From the NCBI RefSeq assembly GCF_004328625.1, contig NZ_CP032229.1:4898001-4962000 (forward strand): DNA of 64,000 bases, given 5' to 3'. Both the position numbers and the translations under genes were made by a program. Under the pieces are notes generated by a model. The model had not been told where the DNA came from, searched no databases, and saw nothing but the letters and a program-made list of their open reading frames with translations. Shown here piece by piece: positions 1-9,132 of the stretch (position 1 is its first letter; every line of letters starts with the position of its first letter). Source of the stretch: Streptomyces seoulensis (GTDB lineage Bacteria; Actinomycetota; Actinomycetes; Streptomycetales; Streptomycetaceae).

Positions 1-1
1 G

Positions 2-3000
2 CTGCCGCCCACCCTGCACGTCGACGAGCCGTCACCGCACGTGGAGTGGCCGGCGGACGCGGTACGGATCCTGACCGAGGCCGAGCCGTGGCCCGCCGGC
101 AATCGCCCGCGCCGGGCGGGGGTGTCGTCGTTCGGGATCAGCGGGACCAATGCGCACGTGATCCTGGAGGAGGCGCCCCCGGCCCCGCCCCGGCCGGTCG
201 ATCCACCCCGCCCGCCGGCCGTGCCGCTGCTGTTGTCCGCGCGGACACCCGCCGCGCTGCGGTCCCAGGCGCGCCGTCTGCACGACGCGCTGAGCGAACG
301 TCCGGAGCTCGACCTCACCGATGTCGCGGTGACGCTGGCACTGCACCGCGCGCGGTTCGACCGGCGCGCGGCCGCCGTGGGCCAGGACCGGGAGACACTG
401 CTCGCCGCCCTGGCGCGCCTGGCGGCCGACGAGCCGGGACCGGGCATCGCCGACGACGCCGGCCGGACCGGGACGACCGCGTTCCTGTTCACCGGCCAGG
501 GCGCCCAGCGGACCGGGATGGGCGCCGGCCTGTACCAGGCGTTCCCCGCCTTCGCGGCGGCGCTCGACGAGGTGTGCGCGGAGTTCGACGCCCACCTGGA
601 GCACTCGCTGCGGGACGTGATGTTCGGCGCGGCCGACGAGACGCTGCTCGACCGCACCGAGTACACCCAGCCCGCGCTGTTCGCGTTCGAGGTGGCGATG
701 TACCGCCTCGTCGAGTCGCTGGGCGTGACGCCGGACGTGGTCGCCGGGCACTCGATCGGCGAGCTGGCCGCGGCCCACGTGGCCGGTGTGTGGTCGTTGC
801 CGGACGCGTGCACCCTCGTCGCGGCCCGGGGCCGTTTGATGGGGGCGCTGCCGGCGGGCGGGAGCATGCTGGCCGCCGCGGTGCCGGAAGGGCGGGCCCT
901 GGAGCTGCTGGCGGCGGCCGACGCCGGTCCGGCAGTCGGCGCGGTCTCCCTGGCCGCGGTGAACGCCCCCGACGCGGTGGTCCTCTCCGGAGACGCCGAC
1001 GCGGTCTCGGCGGTCGAGTCGAGGCTCGTGGCCGAAGGCGTCAGGACCAGCAGGCTGCGGGTGAGCCACGCGTTCCACTCCGCCCTGATGGACCCGATGC
1101 TGGCCGAGTTCGCGGAGATCGCCGCCGGCCTGACGTACCGTGAGCCGCGCGTCCCTCTGTGCTCCACGGTCACCGGCGCGTTGGCCGGCGCAGAGGTGGG
1201 CACGCCCGAGTACTGGGTACGGCAGGTGCGCGAGGCGGTGCGCTTCGCCCCGGCGGTGCGGTCCCTGCTCGACTCGGGCGTGAGCCTGTTCGTCGAGCTC
1301 GGCCCGGACGCGGTGCTGACGGCCATGACCCGCGCCACCGCGGCGGCCGACGTCGCGGCCCCCGCCTCGGTGGTCGCGGCGTCCCGCCGCACCGTCGACG
1401 AACCCGGACAGCTGGTCGCCGCGCTGGCCACCGCGCACTGCGCGGGCCGGCCGGTGCGGTGGTCCGACTACTTCGGAGCGCGACCGCAGGCACGGATCAC
1501 CCTGCCCGCCTATCCCTTCCAGCACGAACGCTTCTGGCTGCTGCCCGCGGAGGCCGCAGCGCCGCTCGCCGGCGCCGACTCGGCCGGCCATCCGCTGCTG
1601 CACACCCAGATGCAGCTCGCCGGCAAGGACGAATGGCTGTTCACCGGCAGGCTCTCGCTGCGCACGCACCCCTGGCTCGCCGACCACACGGTCCTGGGCG
1701 CGGTCATGATGCCAGGGGCCGGATTCGTGGAACTGGCCCTGGCGGCCGGCGCCCGGCTCGGTGTGCCACGGCTGGCTGAACTGGTCCTCGCGGCGCCGCT
1801 GGTCCTCCCGGCCGACGGCACCGCGGACCTCCAGCTCACCGTGGGCGAACCCGACGCGGCCGGGCACCGGACCGTGACCGCCCATGCCCGCGTCGCCGAC
1901 GCCTGGGTGCCGCACGCCCATGGCCTGCTCACGCCCGCCGCACCGGTCCCGGCACCGGACTGGTCCCGCGCGTGGCCTCCGGCGGCGGGCGAGCCGGTCG
2001 ACGCGGAGCAGGTGTACCGCGCGCTCGCCGACCTCGGCTTCGGGTACGGCCCGGTGTTCCAGGGTGTTCGCGCCGCCTGGATCCGTGGGGAGGAGGTCTT
2101 CGCCGACCTGGCGCTCGACCCCGACAGCGCGGCGCGCGCCACCGACTTCGGGCTGCACCCGGCACTGCTGGACGCGGTGCTCCACGCGGCGGTCGGACCT
2201 CTCGTCGAGGGCGGGCCCGACGGCCGGCCGCCCCTCCCTTTCGCCTTCGACGGTGTCCAGGTGGCACAGTCCGGCGTGGGCGCCCTGCGCGTCCGTGTCG
2301 CCCGCATCGCACCGGACACCCTGCGCGTGGACGCGGCCGACGCGACCGGTGCCCTCGTGCTGAGCGTGGAATCGGTGCGGTCCCGCCCGATCGAGCCGCA
2401 GGCGCTGGCCGAGCTGCGCGGCGCGGCACCGCTGTTCGACGTGGAATGGGTCGCCGTGCCCGCCGTCCCGGAGGCGGACGCGGGGCGCGTCGTCGTACTG
2501 GGTGACCCGGAGGCCGTCGACGCCCCGGCGCCCGTGACGAGCTGTGCCGATCCGGCCGGGCTCGCGGGACTGGGGGACGTTCCCGACACGGTGGTGTGGC
2601 AGGCGCCCCGCGGGACAGGAGCGGGCGCGGCGGACGTCCACACCGGCGTCCTGACGACGCTCGCCCTGTTGCAGAACTGGACGGGCGCCGCTCACCCCGG
2701 TCGGCTCGTGATCGTGACCCGCACGGCCGCGGGGCTGCCCGGCGAGGAGCCCGATCTGGCCGGGGCCGCCGTGGCGGGCCTCGTGCGCAGCGCACAGGCC
2801 GAGCATCCGGGCCGTTTCCTGCTCATCGACCACGACGGCGACGCCCTGCCGCTCGCCTCGCTCGCCGACGCCGTGGCACAGGACGAACCGCACCTGGCCG
2901 TGCGCGGGGGACGGCTCCTGGCACCGCGACTGCGGTCGCTGCCCGCCACCGGAGCGGACGCGCCGCCGTCGTTCGACCGGGGCACCGTGCTCATCACCGG

Positions 3001-4918
3001 CGGCACCGGCGGCATCGGTGCGATCGTCGCCCGGCATCTTGTCACGGCGCACGGCGCACGGCGGCTGCTGCTGGTGTCGCGACGCGGCGCAGCCGCCGAC
3101 GGCGCCGCCGAACTGACCGCCGAGCTGACCGGCCACGGCGCCCACGTCGAGGTCGTGGCGTGCGACGTCACCGAACGCGCCGCTGTCCAGGACCTGTTGG
3201 CCGGCATCGGTGCCGACGCGCCGCTGACCGCAGTCATCCACGCGGCGGGCGTCCTGGACGACGGCACACTCGACACCCTGACCGCCGAGCGGACGACACG
3301 GGTGCTGGCGCCGAAGATCGACGCGGCATGGCATCTGCACGAGCTGACGCGCGATCTGGATCTGTCGGCGTTCGTGCTCTTCTCGTCCGCGGCCCCGCTG
3401 CTCGGCGGACAAGGACAGGGCAACTACGCCGCCGCGAACAGCGCGCTCGACGCCCTGGCACGCCTGCGGCGCGGTGCGGGCCTGCCCGCGCACTCCCTGG
3501 CCTGGGGGCTGTGGACCGTCGGCATGGCAGGGACGCTCAGCGGGGACGGTGCCGAGCAGTACGCCCGCCAGATCCGGGCCAGGCTGGGCCTGGTCCCGAT
3601 CGACCCGGATTCCGGGATGGCGCTGTTCGACCACGCGCTGGAGACCGACCGGGCGACACCGATGACGGCGCTGCTGGACACGGCGGCGTTCACCGCCCTG
3701 GCACGCGGCGGCACCCTGCCCGCGGTGCTGCGCGGCATGATCCGGGCCCCCCGGGTCACCGCTAGCGCCGGTGTCAGCCTGGCGCGGCAGCTGGCCGCCC
3801 TGCCCGACGCCGAGCTCGGCGCCGCGGTCCTGCGCGAGGTACGCCACGTCGCGGCCGCGGTCCTCGGCCACCTCTCCGGTGACGCGATCGACCCGGACGC
3901 GCCGTTCACCGAGCTGGGGTTCGACTCCCTCGGTGCCGTCGAGTTCCGGAACCGGCTGGCACAGCTGACCGAGCTGACGTTGCCGTCGACGCTGATCTTC
4001 GACCACCCGACCGCCGCCGACGTGGCGAAGCTGGTGCGGTCGCGGATCGAGGAGTCCGGAACCGGCGTGGCCGAGCAGGTACCGGCCGGCGTGCGCGGCA
4101 CGATCACCGAGCTGGTGTCGGCGGCGCATCGCCGCGGTGAGCTGGCGGCGGCGATGCCGCTGCTGACCGCGAGCGCCGCCCTGATGCCCCTGTACTCCGC
4201 CGACGAGGCCGCCACCCGGGGCCCGGCCGCGCAGCTCCTGGCGCGCGGCGACACGGCACCGGCACTGGTCTGCATCCCCTCGTTCCTCGCGGGATCGGGT
4301 TCCCACCAGTTCGCGCGCCTCGCCCGTGAACTGGGCGGCGAGCGGCGGGTCAGCGCGCTGCGGCTGCCCGGCACGCGCGCGGGTGACGACCTGCCACCGA
4401 CCTGGACGGCGGCGATCGAGAGCCTCGCCGCGAGCGTCGCGGCGGAGCTCGGCCGAGGCCCGGTGGCGCTCATCGGCTATTCGGCCGGTGGCGCGATCGC
4501 CCATGCGGTCGCCCGGCGGATCGAGGACGACGGCGGCACACTGGCGGGCGTCGCGATGATCGACACCTACTCCCCGGACGACATCGAACTCAACCGCCAC
4601 GTGCTCACCGACGCGCTGGGGCAGATCCTGTCCCGGAACAACGCCCTGACCCCCGTGGACGACCACGGCCTGCTCGCCATGGGCGGCTACGCGCGCATCT
4701 ACCCCGATCGCGAGGCCGAACCGATCGCCGCACCCACCCTGAATCTGCGGGCCACCCTGACGCTGAGCACCTTCGGAGACAGCGATCCGGTCCCGGCCTG
4801 GCAGCACCGTGGACCGATCGAGCACATCGAGGCGGATCACTTCTCGATCATCGAGGAGCGGGCGCCGGAGACCGCCGCGCATCTGCGGCGCTGGCTGGAC
4901 TCACTCGGCGGCCGGTGA
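2..4918 (+). CDS. Modular type I polyketide synthase, terminal module with thioesterase (5' partial)
   Basis: The reading frame is already open at base 2, so the start and most of the ketosynthase lie upstream. Residues here are counted from base 2 (1638 visible). The KS tail shows the GTNAH motif (His about 52). The acyltransferase has GHSIGE (Ser 251) and HAFH (356-359), the pair typical of malonyl-CoA. The dehydratase has HxxxGxxxxP (His 562) and a second catalytic Asp (724). The ketoreductase has GGTGGIG (about 996), an LDD motif (1085, B-type) and Tyr 1142. The ACP has GFDSL (Ser 1309). The thioesterase has GYSAGG (Ser 1494) and a late His (1613). All visible catalytic residues are present. 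The predicted last cycle adds a malonate unit, reduces and dehydrates it, and the TE releases an alpha,beta-unsaturated acid or lactone. That product prediction is inference; domain calls are firm. Confidence 0.97.
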   Translation: MPPTLHVDEPSPHVEWPADAVRILTEAEPWPAGNRPRRAGVSSFGISGTNAHVILEEAPPAPPRPVDPPRPPAVPLLLSARTPAALRSQARRLHDALSERPELDLTDVAVTLALHRARFDRRAAAVGQDRETLLAALARLAADEPGPGIADDAGRTGTTAFLFTGQGAQRTGMGAGLYQAFPAFAAALDEVCAEFDAHLEHSLRDVMFGAADETLLDRTEYTQPALFAFEVAMYRLVESLGVTPDVVAGHSIGELAAAHVAGVWSLPDACTLVAARGRLMGALPAGGSMLAAAVPEGRALELLAAADAGPAVGAVSLAAVNAPDAVVLSGDADAVSAVESRLVAEGVRTSRLRVSHAFHSALMDPMLAEFAEIAAGLTYREPRVPLCSTVTGALAGAEVGTPEYWVRQVREAVRFAPAVRSLLDSGVSLFVELGPDAVLTAMTRATAAADVAAPASVVAASRRTVDEPGQLVAALATAHCAGRPVRWSDYFGARPQARITLPAYPFQHERFWLLPAEAAAPLAGADSAGHPLLHTQMQLAGKDEWLFTGRLSLRTHPWLADHTVLGAVMMPGAGFVELALAAGARLGVPRLAELVLAAPLVLPADGTADLQLTVGEPDAAGHRTVTAHARVADAWVPHAHGLLTPAAPVPAPDWSRAWPPAAGEPVDAEQVYRALADLGFGYGPVFQGVRAAWIRGEEVFADLALDPDSAARATDFGLHPALLDAVLHAAVGPLVEGGPDGRPPLPFAFDGVQVAQSGVGALRVRVARIAPDTLRVDAADATGALVLSVESVRSRPIEPQALAELRGAAPLFDVEWVAVPAVPEADAGRVVVLGDPEAVDAPAPVTSCADPAGLAGLGDVPDTVVWQAPRGTGAGAADVHTGVLTTLALLQNWTGAAHPGRLVIVTRTAAGLPGEEPDLAGAAVAGLVRSAQAEHPGRFLLIDHDGDALPLASLADAVAQDEPHLAVRGGRLLAPRLRSLPATGADAPPSFDRGTVLITGGTGGIGAIVARHLVTAHGARRLLLVSRRGAAADGAAELTAELTGHGAHVEVVACDVTERAAVQDLLAGIGADAPLTAVIHAAGVLDDGTLDTLTAERTTRVLAPKIDAAWHLHELTRDLDLSAFVLFSSAAPLLGGQGQGNYAAANSALDALARLRRGAGLPAHSLAWGLWTVGMAGTLSGDGAEQYARQIRARLGLVPIDPDSGMALFDHALETDRATPMTALLDTAAFTALARGGTLPAVLRGMIRAPRVTASAGVSLARQLAALPDAELGAAVLREVRHVAAAVLGHLSGDAIDPDAPFTELGFDSLGAVEFRNRLAQLTELTLPSTLIFDHPTAADVAKLVRSRIEESGTGVAEQVPAGVRGTITELVSAAHRRGELAAAMPLLTASAALMPLYSADEAATRGPAAQLLARGDTAPALVCIPSFLAGSGSHQFARLARELGGERRVSALRLPGTRAGDDLPPTWTAAIESLAASVAAELGRGPVALIGYSAGGAIAHAVARRIEDDGGTLAGVAMIDTYSPDDIELNRHVLTDALGQILSRNNALTPVDDHGLLAMGGYARIYPDREAEPIAAPTLNLRATLTLSTFGDSDPVPAWQHRGPIEHIEADHFSIIEERAPETAAHLRRWLDSLGGR

Positions 4919-4973
4919 GGGCCGGACCGTCGGAACGGAGGAACGGAGGCGCCTGACAGCTCTGCCCGAGCCT

Positions 4974-5011
4974 GAGCCCGAGCACGCCGCCCGCGCGGCG
5001 AGCTCGGGCTC
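4974..5011 (+). terminator. Strong hairpin after the PKS
   Basis: A 10-bp perfect stem (GAGCCCGAGC, 4974-4983, with its complement 5002-5011) continues past one A-A mismatch into a 6-bp stem with a CCGC loop. It begins 55 bases after the PKS stop and has no U-tract, as is common for actinomycete terminators. Confidence 0.75.
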
Positions 5012-5055
5012 GTCCGTCCGCCGCGGGGGCGCCGCGCGACAGTTCAGGTCCCCGA

Positions 5056-5071
5056 AGGCAAAGAATTGCCT
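5056..5071. promoter_or_regulatory. Small hairpin AGGCAA-AGAA-TTGCCT
   Basis: A 6-bp inverted repeat with a 4-base loop sits just before the direct repeats upstream of the exporter gene. Its role is unknown. It could be a second terminator element or an operator. Confidence 0.35.
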
Positions 5072-5076
5072 CGGCC

Positions 5077-5222
5077 GCAACCACCGAGGAAGGTGAATTC
5101 TTCCGGCCCGGCAATTCAGCGGAGGCAGAAAACTATTCGATCCGCAAATTCTGCGGAGGCACAGGATGGAGCTTTCTGCAAATCCGTCGGAGGCATAGAG
5201 GTCGCCCGATTGCAACCGTGTC
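5077..5222 (+). repeat. Four to five direct repeats of 33-34 bp upstream of the exporter
   Basis: Units begin with GCAA at 5077, 5111, 5144, 5178 and 5212, so the spacing is 34, 33, 34 and 34 bp. The three best units share GCAAWTYnGYSGGAGGCA-type cores (5111, 5144, 5178); the first and last keep only the GCAA start and part of the core. The block is AT-richer than its surroundings and ends just before the consensus promoter. Regular spacing close to three helical turns suggests protein-binding sites, but a duplicated leader is also possible. Confidence 0.7.
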
Positions 5223-5239
5223 GGCGCGAAAACATGAGC

Positions 5240-5268
5240 TTGACAGTGTTGTAGGGCCTGTTTATAGT
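5240..5268 (+). promoter_or_regulatory. Consensus sigma70/HrdB-type promoter of the exporter gene
   Basis: TTGACA at 5240-5245 and TATAGT at 5263-5268 are separated by exactly 17 bases. Such a close match is uncommon in this GC-rich DNA. A transcript would start near 5275, which makes the upstream ATG at 5218 unusable and supports translation from 5311. Confidence 0.8.
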
Positions 5269-5310
5269 CGCGTCGTTCAAACTCCCGCCGATCGATATTC
5301 GAAGGTGGTC

Positions 5311-6885
5311 ATGACCGCGCCTCCGACATTGCCGAAATCCAGGCAACGGTTAATTCTCGCCGTACTCATGGTGTGTTCGCTGCTGATCTGGCTGGACAAC
5401 ACCGTTCTCAGTATCACTCTGGAGACCCTTGCCGACCCGGTCCAGGGACTGGGTGCCAGCCCGGCCGAGCTGCAATGGGCCACCGGCGCCTACACCCTGG
5501 TCTTCGCGACCCTGATGTTCACCGCCGGCGCGATGGGCGACAGCTTCGGCCACCGGAATGTGCTCGCCATCGGCCTGGTGATCTTCGCCGGGGCCTCGAT
5601 CTGGGCGGCGTACGCGGGCGACGCGGGCCAGCTGATCGCCGCGCGGGCCGCGATGGGAGTCGGCGCCGCACTGATCATGCCGGCCAACTTCGCCATTCTG
5701 CTGTGGACCTTCACCGGCGCCGGGCGGGCAACCGCGATCGCCATTTCCTCGACATCCACCGGTGTCGGAATGGCGGCGGGCCCGGTGCTGGCGGGACTTC
5801 TGCTCGGCCATTTCTGGTGGGGTTCGGTCTTCCTCGTCAACGTCCCGATCATCGTGGTGGCACTGACCGGGATCGTCTTCCTGGTCCCCAATTTCCGCAG
5901 CCCCTCCGTGCGGCCGATGGACCCGGCCGGGATCCTGCTGTCCATCACCGGACTCGCGGCGCTGACCTACGGCGTGATCCGTGCGGGGCAGGTGGACGAC
6001 TGGAGCCGTTGGGACGTCTGGGCACCGACCGCGGCCGGGATCGCCCTGCTGGTCGTCTTCGTGCTCGTCGAATTGCGGACCGAGGCACCGAGTTTCGATC
6101 CCCGGCTGCTCGCCCAGCGGATGTTCGGCGGTGGCAACGCGTCCATGGCGTTGCTGTTCTTCTCCGTCGCCGCCATCACCTTCTACAACGCGTTCTACAT
6201 GCAGGGCGCGCTGGGCTACTCACCGATGAAGGCCGGTCTGGCCAATGTCCCGACGGCCGTCGGCGCCGTCGTGGGCGCGCCCCTGGGCGCCCGTCTCGTC
6301 CGCCGGTGGTCACTGCGCCCCGTCGCCGTGCCGGCGCTCACGGTGGCGGCGCTCACCATGGGCGCGGTCGGATTCCTCGATCTGCACACCCCGCTCCTCT
6401 GGATCGCTCTCCTGCTGCTGGCGCAGGGCCTCTCCGTCGGCATGGTGATGGCCCCGGTGACCGGCGCACTGCTCAGCAGCCTTCCGCTGGAGCGGTCCGG
6501 TGCCGGGTCGGCCGTCACCAACACGGCGCGGCAGGTCGGCAGCGTGATCGGGATCGCGGTGGGCGGCACGATCATGTCGATCGCGTACCGGGACGCGATC
6601 GAACCCTCGCTGGGATCCGTCCCGGAGGCGGTGCGGGACAACTCCCGGGTCTCCGCCGAACAGGCCCGCCATGTCGCCGCCACGATCGATCAGCCCGCTC
6701 TCGCACGGGCCGCCGATCGGGCGTTCATCCACGCCATGCACGTCGGTGCGGTCTGGATCATGCTCATCACGCTCGTCGCGGTGGTCGTGCTGATGATCGC
6801 CCTGCCCGCTGCCGGGAAGAAGAACCCGGCACCGGAGCCGGAGTACGAAGGGGCCCGCAGCGCCGAGCCTCATTCCACCGCCTGA
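5311..6885 (+). CDS. MFS drug exporter, DHA2 (EmrB/QacA) family, 14 TM
   Basis: This 524-residue membrane protein has about 14 hydrophobic segments and the LDNTVLSI motif of TM1 that marks the DHA2 proton-antiporter family. It probably exports the polyketide made by the neighbouring synthase; that is inferred from position only. The start at 5311 is chosen because AAGGTGG lies just upstream and because the predicted transcript begins at about 5275. Codon 14 is TTA (5350-5352), so translation should depend on the rare bldA leucyl-tRNA. The residue after the last TM is a charged tail rich in Pro and Glu. Confidence 0.93.
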   Translation: MTAPPTLPKSRQRLILAVLMVCSLLIWLDNTVLSITLETLADPVQGLGASPAELQWATGAYTLVFATLMFTAGAMGDSFGHRNVLAIGLVIFAGASIWAAYAGDAGQLIAARAAMGVGAALIMPANFAILLWTFTGAGRATAIAISSTSTGVGMAAGPVLAGLLLGHFWWGSVFLVNVPIIVVALTGIVFLVPNFRSPSVRPMDPAGILLSITGLAALTYGVIRAGQVDDWSRWDVWAPTAAGIALLVVFVLVELRTEAPSFDPRLLAQRMFGGGNASMALLFFSVAAITFYNAFYMQGALGYSPMKAGLANVPTAVGAVVGAPLGARLVRRWSLRPVAVPALTVAALTMGAVGFLDLHTPLLWIALLLLAQGLSVGMVMAPVTGALLSSLPLERSGAGSAVTNTARQVGSVIGIAVGGTIMSIAYRDAIEPSLGSVPEAVRDNSRVSAEQARHVAATIDQPALARAADRAFIHAMHVGAVWIMLITLVAVVVLMIALPAAGKKNPAPEPEYEGARSAEPHSTA

Positions 6886-7015
6886 CGGGGTGGACGCGGA
6901 CGGGAACCCGGACCGGAACGGGCGAGTCCACCGGTCCGTCGCCCGGCGGAGCGGTCCGATTCCCGGCGGAAGATCTCAACCCCGTATGTCTCGCCCGACC
7001 CGAAGGAGTCCCCGG

Positions 7016-9097
7016 TTGTCGACCATGAATGATCCCGCTGTGCGTGCGGTGGAAGCGGAGCGGGATTACGTCTCCTCCTTGTACGCGTTGCTCACCGAGC
7101 GGCTTTCCGAGGCCCGCGAGAGCCGGGCGAGCGTGCTGAGGGCCAAGGCGGAGAGTGCGGGGGAGGCATACGAGAGGGAGATCGCCGCCGAGCGGCTGTC
7201 CAAGGAGATCGGCCGGCTGGAGGGCGCCGAGAAGGGGCTGGTCTTCGGGCGCATCGACTGGACGGACGGCACGGCCCTGCGCATCGGGCGCATCGGACTG
7301 CAGACGGAGGAGGACGATCTGCCTCTGCTCGTGGACTGGCGTGCGAACGCGGCACGTCCTTTCTACGAGGCGACGCCGGTCCACCCGATGGATCTGCGGC
7401 GGCGCCGGCACCTGCGTCTGGAGGAGCGCACGGTCATCTCGGTGAGCGACGAGCTCCTGGACGGGACCGCTCCCACCGACGACGACGTCGTGGGGGACGG
7501 TCCGCTGACCGAGGCTCTGTCGGCACGGCGTACGGGCATGATGCAGGCGGCCGTCGCGACGCTCCAGGCCGAGCAGGACGAGATCGTCCGCTCCGCCCAC
7601 CGCGGGGTGACCGTGGTCCAGGGCGGCCCCGGCACGGGAAAGACCGTGGTCGCCCTGCACCGGGCGGCCTACGTCCTGTACGCGTTCCCGCGCGCCGCCG
7701 AGGAGGGCGTCCTCGTGGTGGGGCCGAACGCCCGGTTCCTCGAGTACATCTCCCAGGTACTCCCCTCGCTGGGCGAGAACGACGTCGTCCTGGCGACCTG
7801 CCAGGAACTGGCCGGGGTCTCCACGGACGCGGTGGACCCGTTCGACAGGGCGCGGCTCAAGGGCGGTGCCGACCTCGCCGACGCGCTGGCCGGTCTGCTG
7901 CGCGTCCACCAGGCTCCGGCCGGCGATTTCACCGTGCGGGTCGGACAGGAACGGGTCCATGTCTCCGGCGAGGAGGTCGCCATGGCACGTGAGGCCGCAG
8001 TCCGAGCCGTACCGGGGCACAACCCCGCGCGCCAGGCGTTCAAGGAACTCCTGGTCGACACCGTCACCGACGCGATGCAACGGGACATGAGCGAGGTCCT
8101 CGAACAGATCGACGTCGATGCCGAGAGGATGACGGGCATCAACCTCGACCGGTTCACGGGCGTCGCTCAGCGCCGTGCCGAAGGCGCGGACGACCCGGGG
8201 CCGGTCCACGAGCTGGACCTGGACGCCATCCGGGCCGATCTCCTCGACGACGAGGGCGTCGACCGGGCGGTCGAGACGTTGTGGCCACGGCTGGTACCGG
8301 CCGACCTCGTGAAGGCGCTCCTGACGGATGCCGACGCTCTCGCCGAGTACCTGCCCCGCCTGACCGCCCAGGAGCGGTCCCTTCTGCTGCGAGGCCCGGA
8401 CGACCCGTGGACCGATGCGGACGTGGCCTTGCTGGACGAGGCGGCGAGCCTGGTCGACGGCCCCCCGGAACGGACGTACGGGCACGTCGTCGTCGACGAG
8501 GCGCAGGAACTGACCGCCATGCAGTGGCGGATGATCGTCCGCCGCTGCCCGGCGAGGGCGATGACTCTGGTGGGGGACTTCGCCCAGGCGGGCCCGGTCG
8601 CGACCGCATGCGACTGGAAGGAAGCGCTGAGCCCTCACGTCGGACCTCGGTTCAAGCTCTACAACCTGACCGTCAGCTATCGCACCACGCGGGAAATCCT
8701 GGAGAGCGTCCGGGACCTGCTCGCGCGGATCGCCCCCGACCAGAAGCCCACACGGTCACTGCGGAGCGGTGAGAGCCCTCGCACCGTGACCACCTCCCCG
8801 CACGAGTTGGCCGCCGCCACCGTCCAGGAACTGCGCGCCCAGAGCACCACGCATCCGGGCGAGCTCCTGGGAGTGATCTGCGCGGACGGCAGGGTGAGCG
8901 AACTGACGGCCCGGGGCATCGCTCACCACGCACGCGTCGTGCCCGCGTCCGAAGCACGCGGCCTCGAATTCGACGGGGTCGTCGTCGTGGACCCCGAGGA
9001 GATCATCACGGCCCGTCCCGGCGGCGAGAGGGACCTGTACGTGGCTCTGACCCGCGCGACCAAGCGTCTCTGCACCGTCACCGTCCAGCCCGCCTGA
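7016..9097 (+). CDS. HelD/HelR-type RNA polymerase-associated ATPase (UvrD/Rep-like fold)
   Basis: The 693-residue product starts with a long charged coiled coil (about residues 8-75), as in HelD proteins, where it enters the RNA polymerase secondary channel. A UvrD-like motor follows: Walker A GGPGTGKT (203-210), Walker B VVVDEAQ, the GDFAQ segment, VSYRTTREIL, and a C-terminal EARGLEFDGVVV and ALTRA pair. HelD proteins strip RNA polymerase from stalled complexes; the HelR subset protects it from rifamycins. Which of the two this is cannot be told by eye. AAGGAG at 7003-7008 is seven bases before an in-frame TTG (7016), while the ATG at 7025 is too far, so TTG is preferred. A start at ATG 6986 is possible but has no ribosome site. 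Confidence 0.85.
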   Translation: MSTMNDPAVRAVEAERDYVSSLYALLTERLSEARESRASVLRAKAESAGEAYEREIAAERLSKEIGRLEGAEKGLVFGRIDWTDGTALRIGRIGLQTEEDDLPLLVDWRANAARPFYEATPVHPMDLRRRRHLRLEERTVISVSDELLDGTAPTDDDVVGDGPLTEALSARRTGMMQAAVATLQAEQDEIVRSAHRGVTVVQGGPGTGKTVVALHRAAYVLYAFPRAAEEGVLVVGPNARFLEYISQVLPSLGENDVVLATCQELAGVSTDAVDPFDRARLKGGADLADALAGLLRVHQAPAGDFTVRVGQERVHVSGEEVAMAREAAVRAVPGHNPARQAFKELLVDTVTDAMQRDMSEVLEQIDVDAERMTGINLDRFTGVAQRRAEGADDPGPVHELDLDAIRADLLDDEGVDRAVETLWPRLVPADLVKALLTDADALAEYLPRLTAQERSLLLRGPDDPWTDADVALLDEAASLVDGPPERTYGHVVVDEAQELTAMQWRMIVRRCPARAMTLVGDFAQAGPVATACDWKEALSPHVGPRFKLYNLTVSYRTTREILESVRDLLARIAPDQKPTRSLRSGESPRTVTTSPHELAAATVQELRAQSTTHPGELLGVICADGRVSELTARGIAHHARVVPASEARGLEFDGVVVVDPEEIITARPGGERDLYVALTRATKRLCTVTVQPA

Positions 9098-9101
9098 ACA
9101 C

Positions 9102-9132
9102 GCGGCGCCCGCGGTGACACCGCGGGCGCCGC
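9102..9132 (+). terminator. Perfect 14-bp hairpin after the HelD-like gene
   Basis: Arms 9102-9115 and 9119-9132 are perfect complements around a GAC loop, four bases after the stop codon. Confidence 0.85.

Noticed and set aside
32..4882. Very long open frame (1616 codons) on the minus strand opposite the PKS
   Set aside because: Its sequence is Arg/Gly/Gln/His-rich low-information text with no family motif, and the plus strand encodes all PKS catalytic motifs. It is an artefact of GC-rich codon bias.
5218..5310. N-terminal extension of the exporter from the ATG at 5218
   Set aside because: The consensus promoter at 5240-5268 lies inside it, and the ATG at 5311 has its own ribosome site just before the first TM segment.
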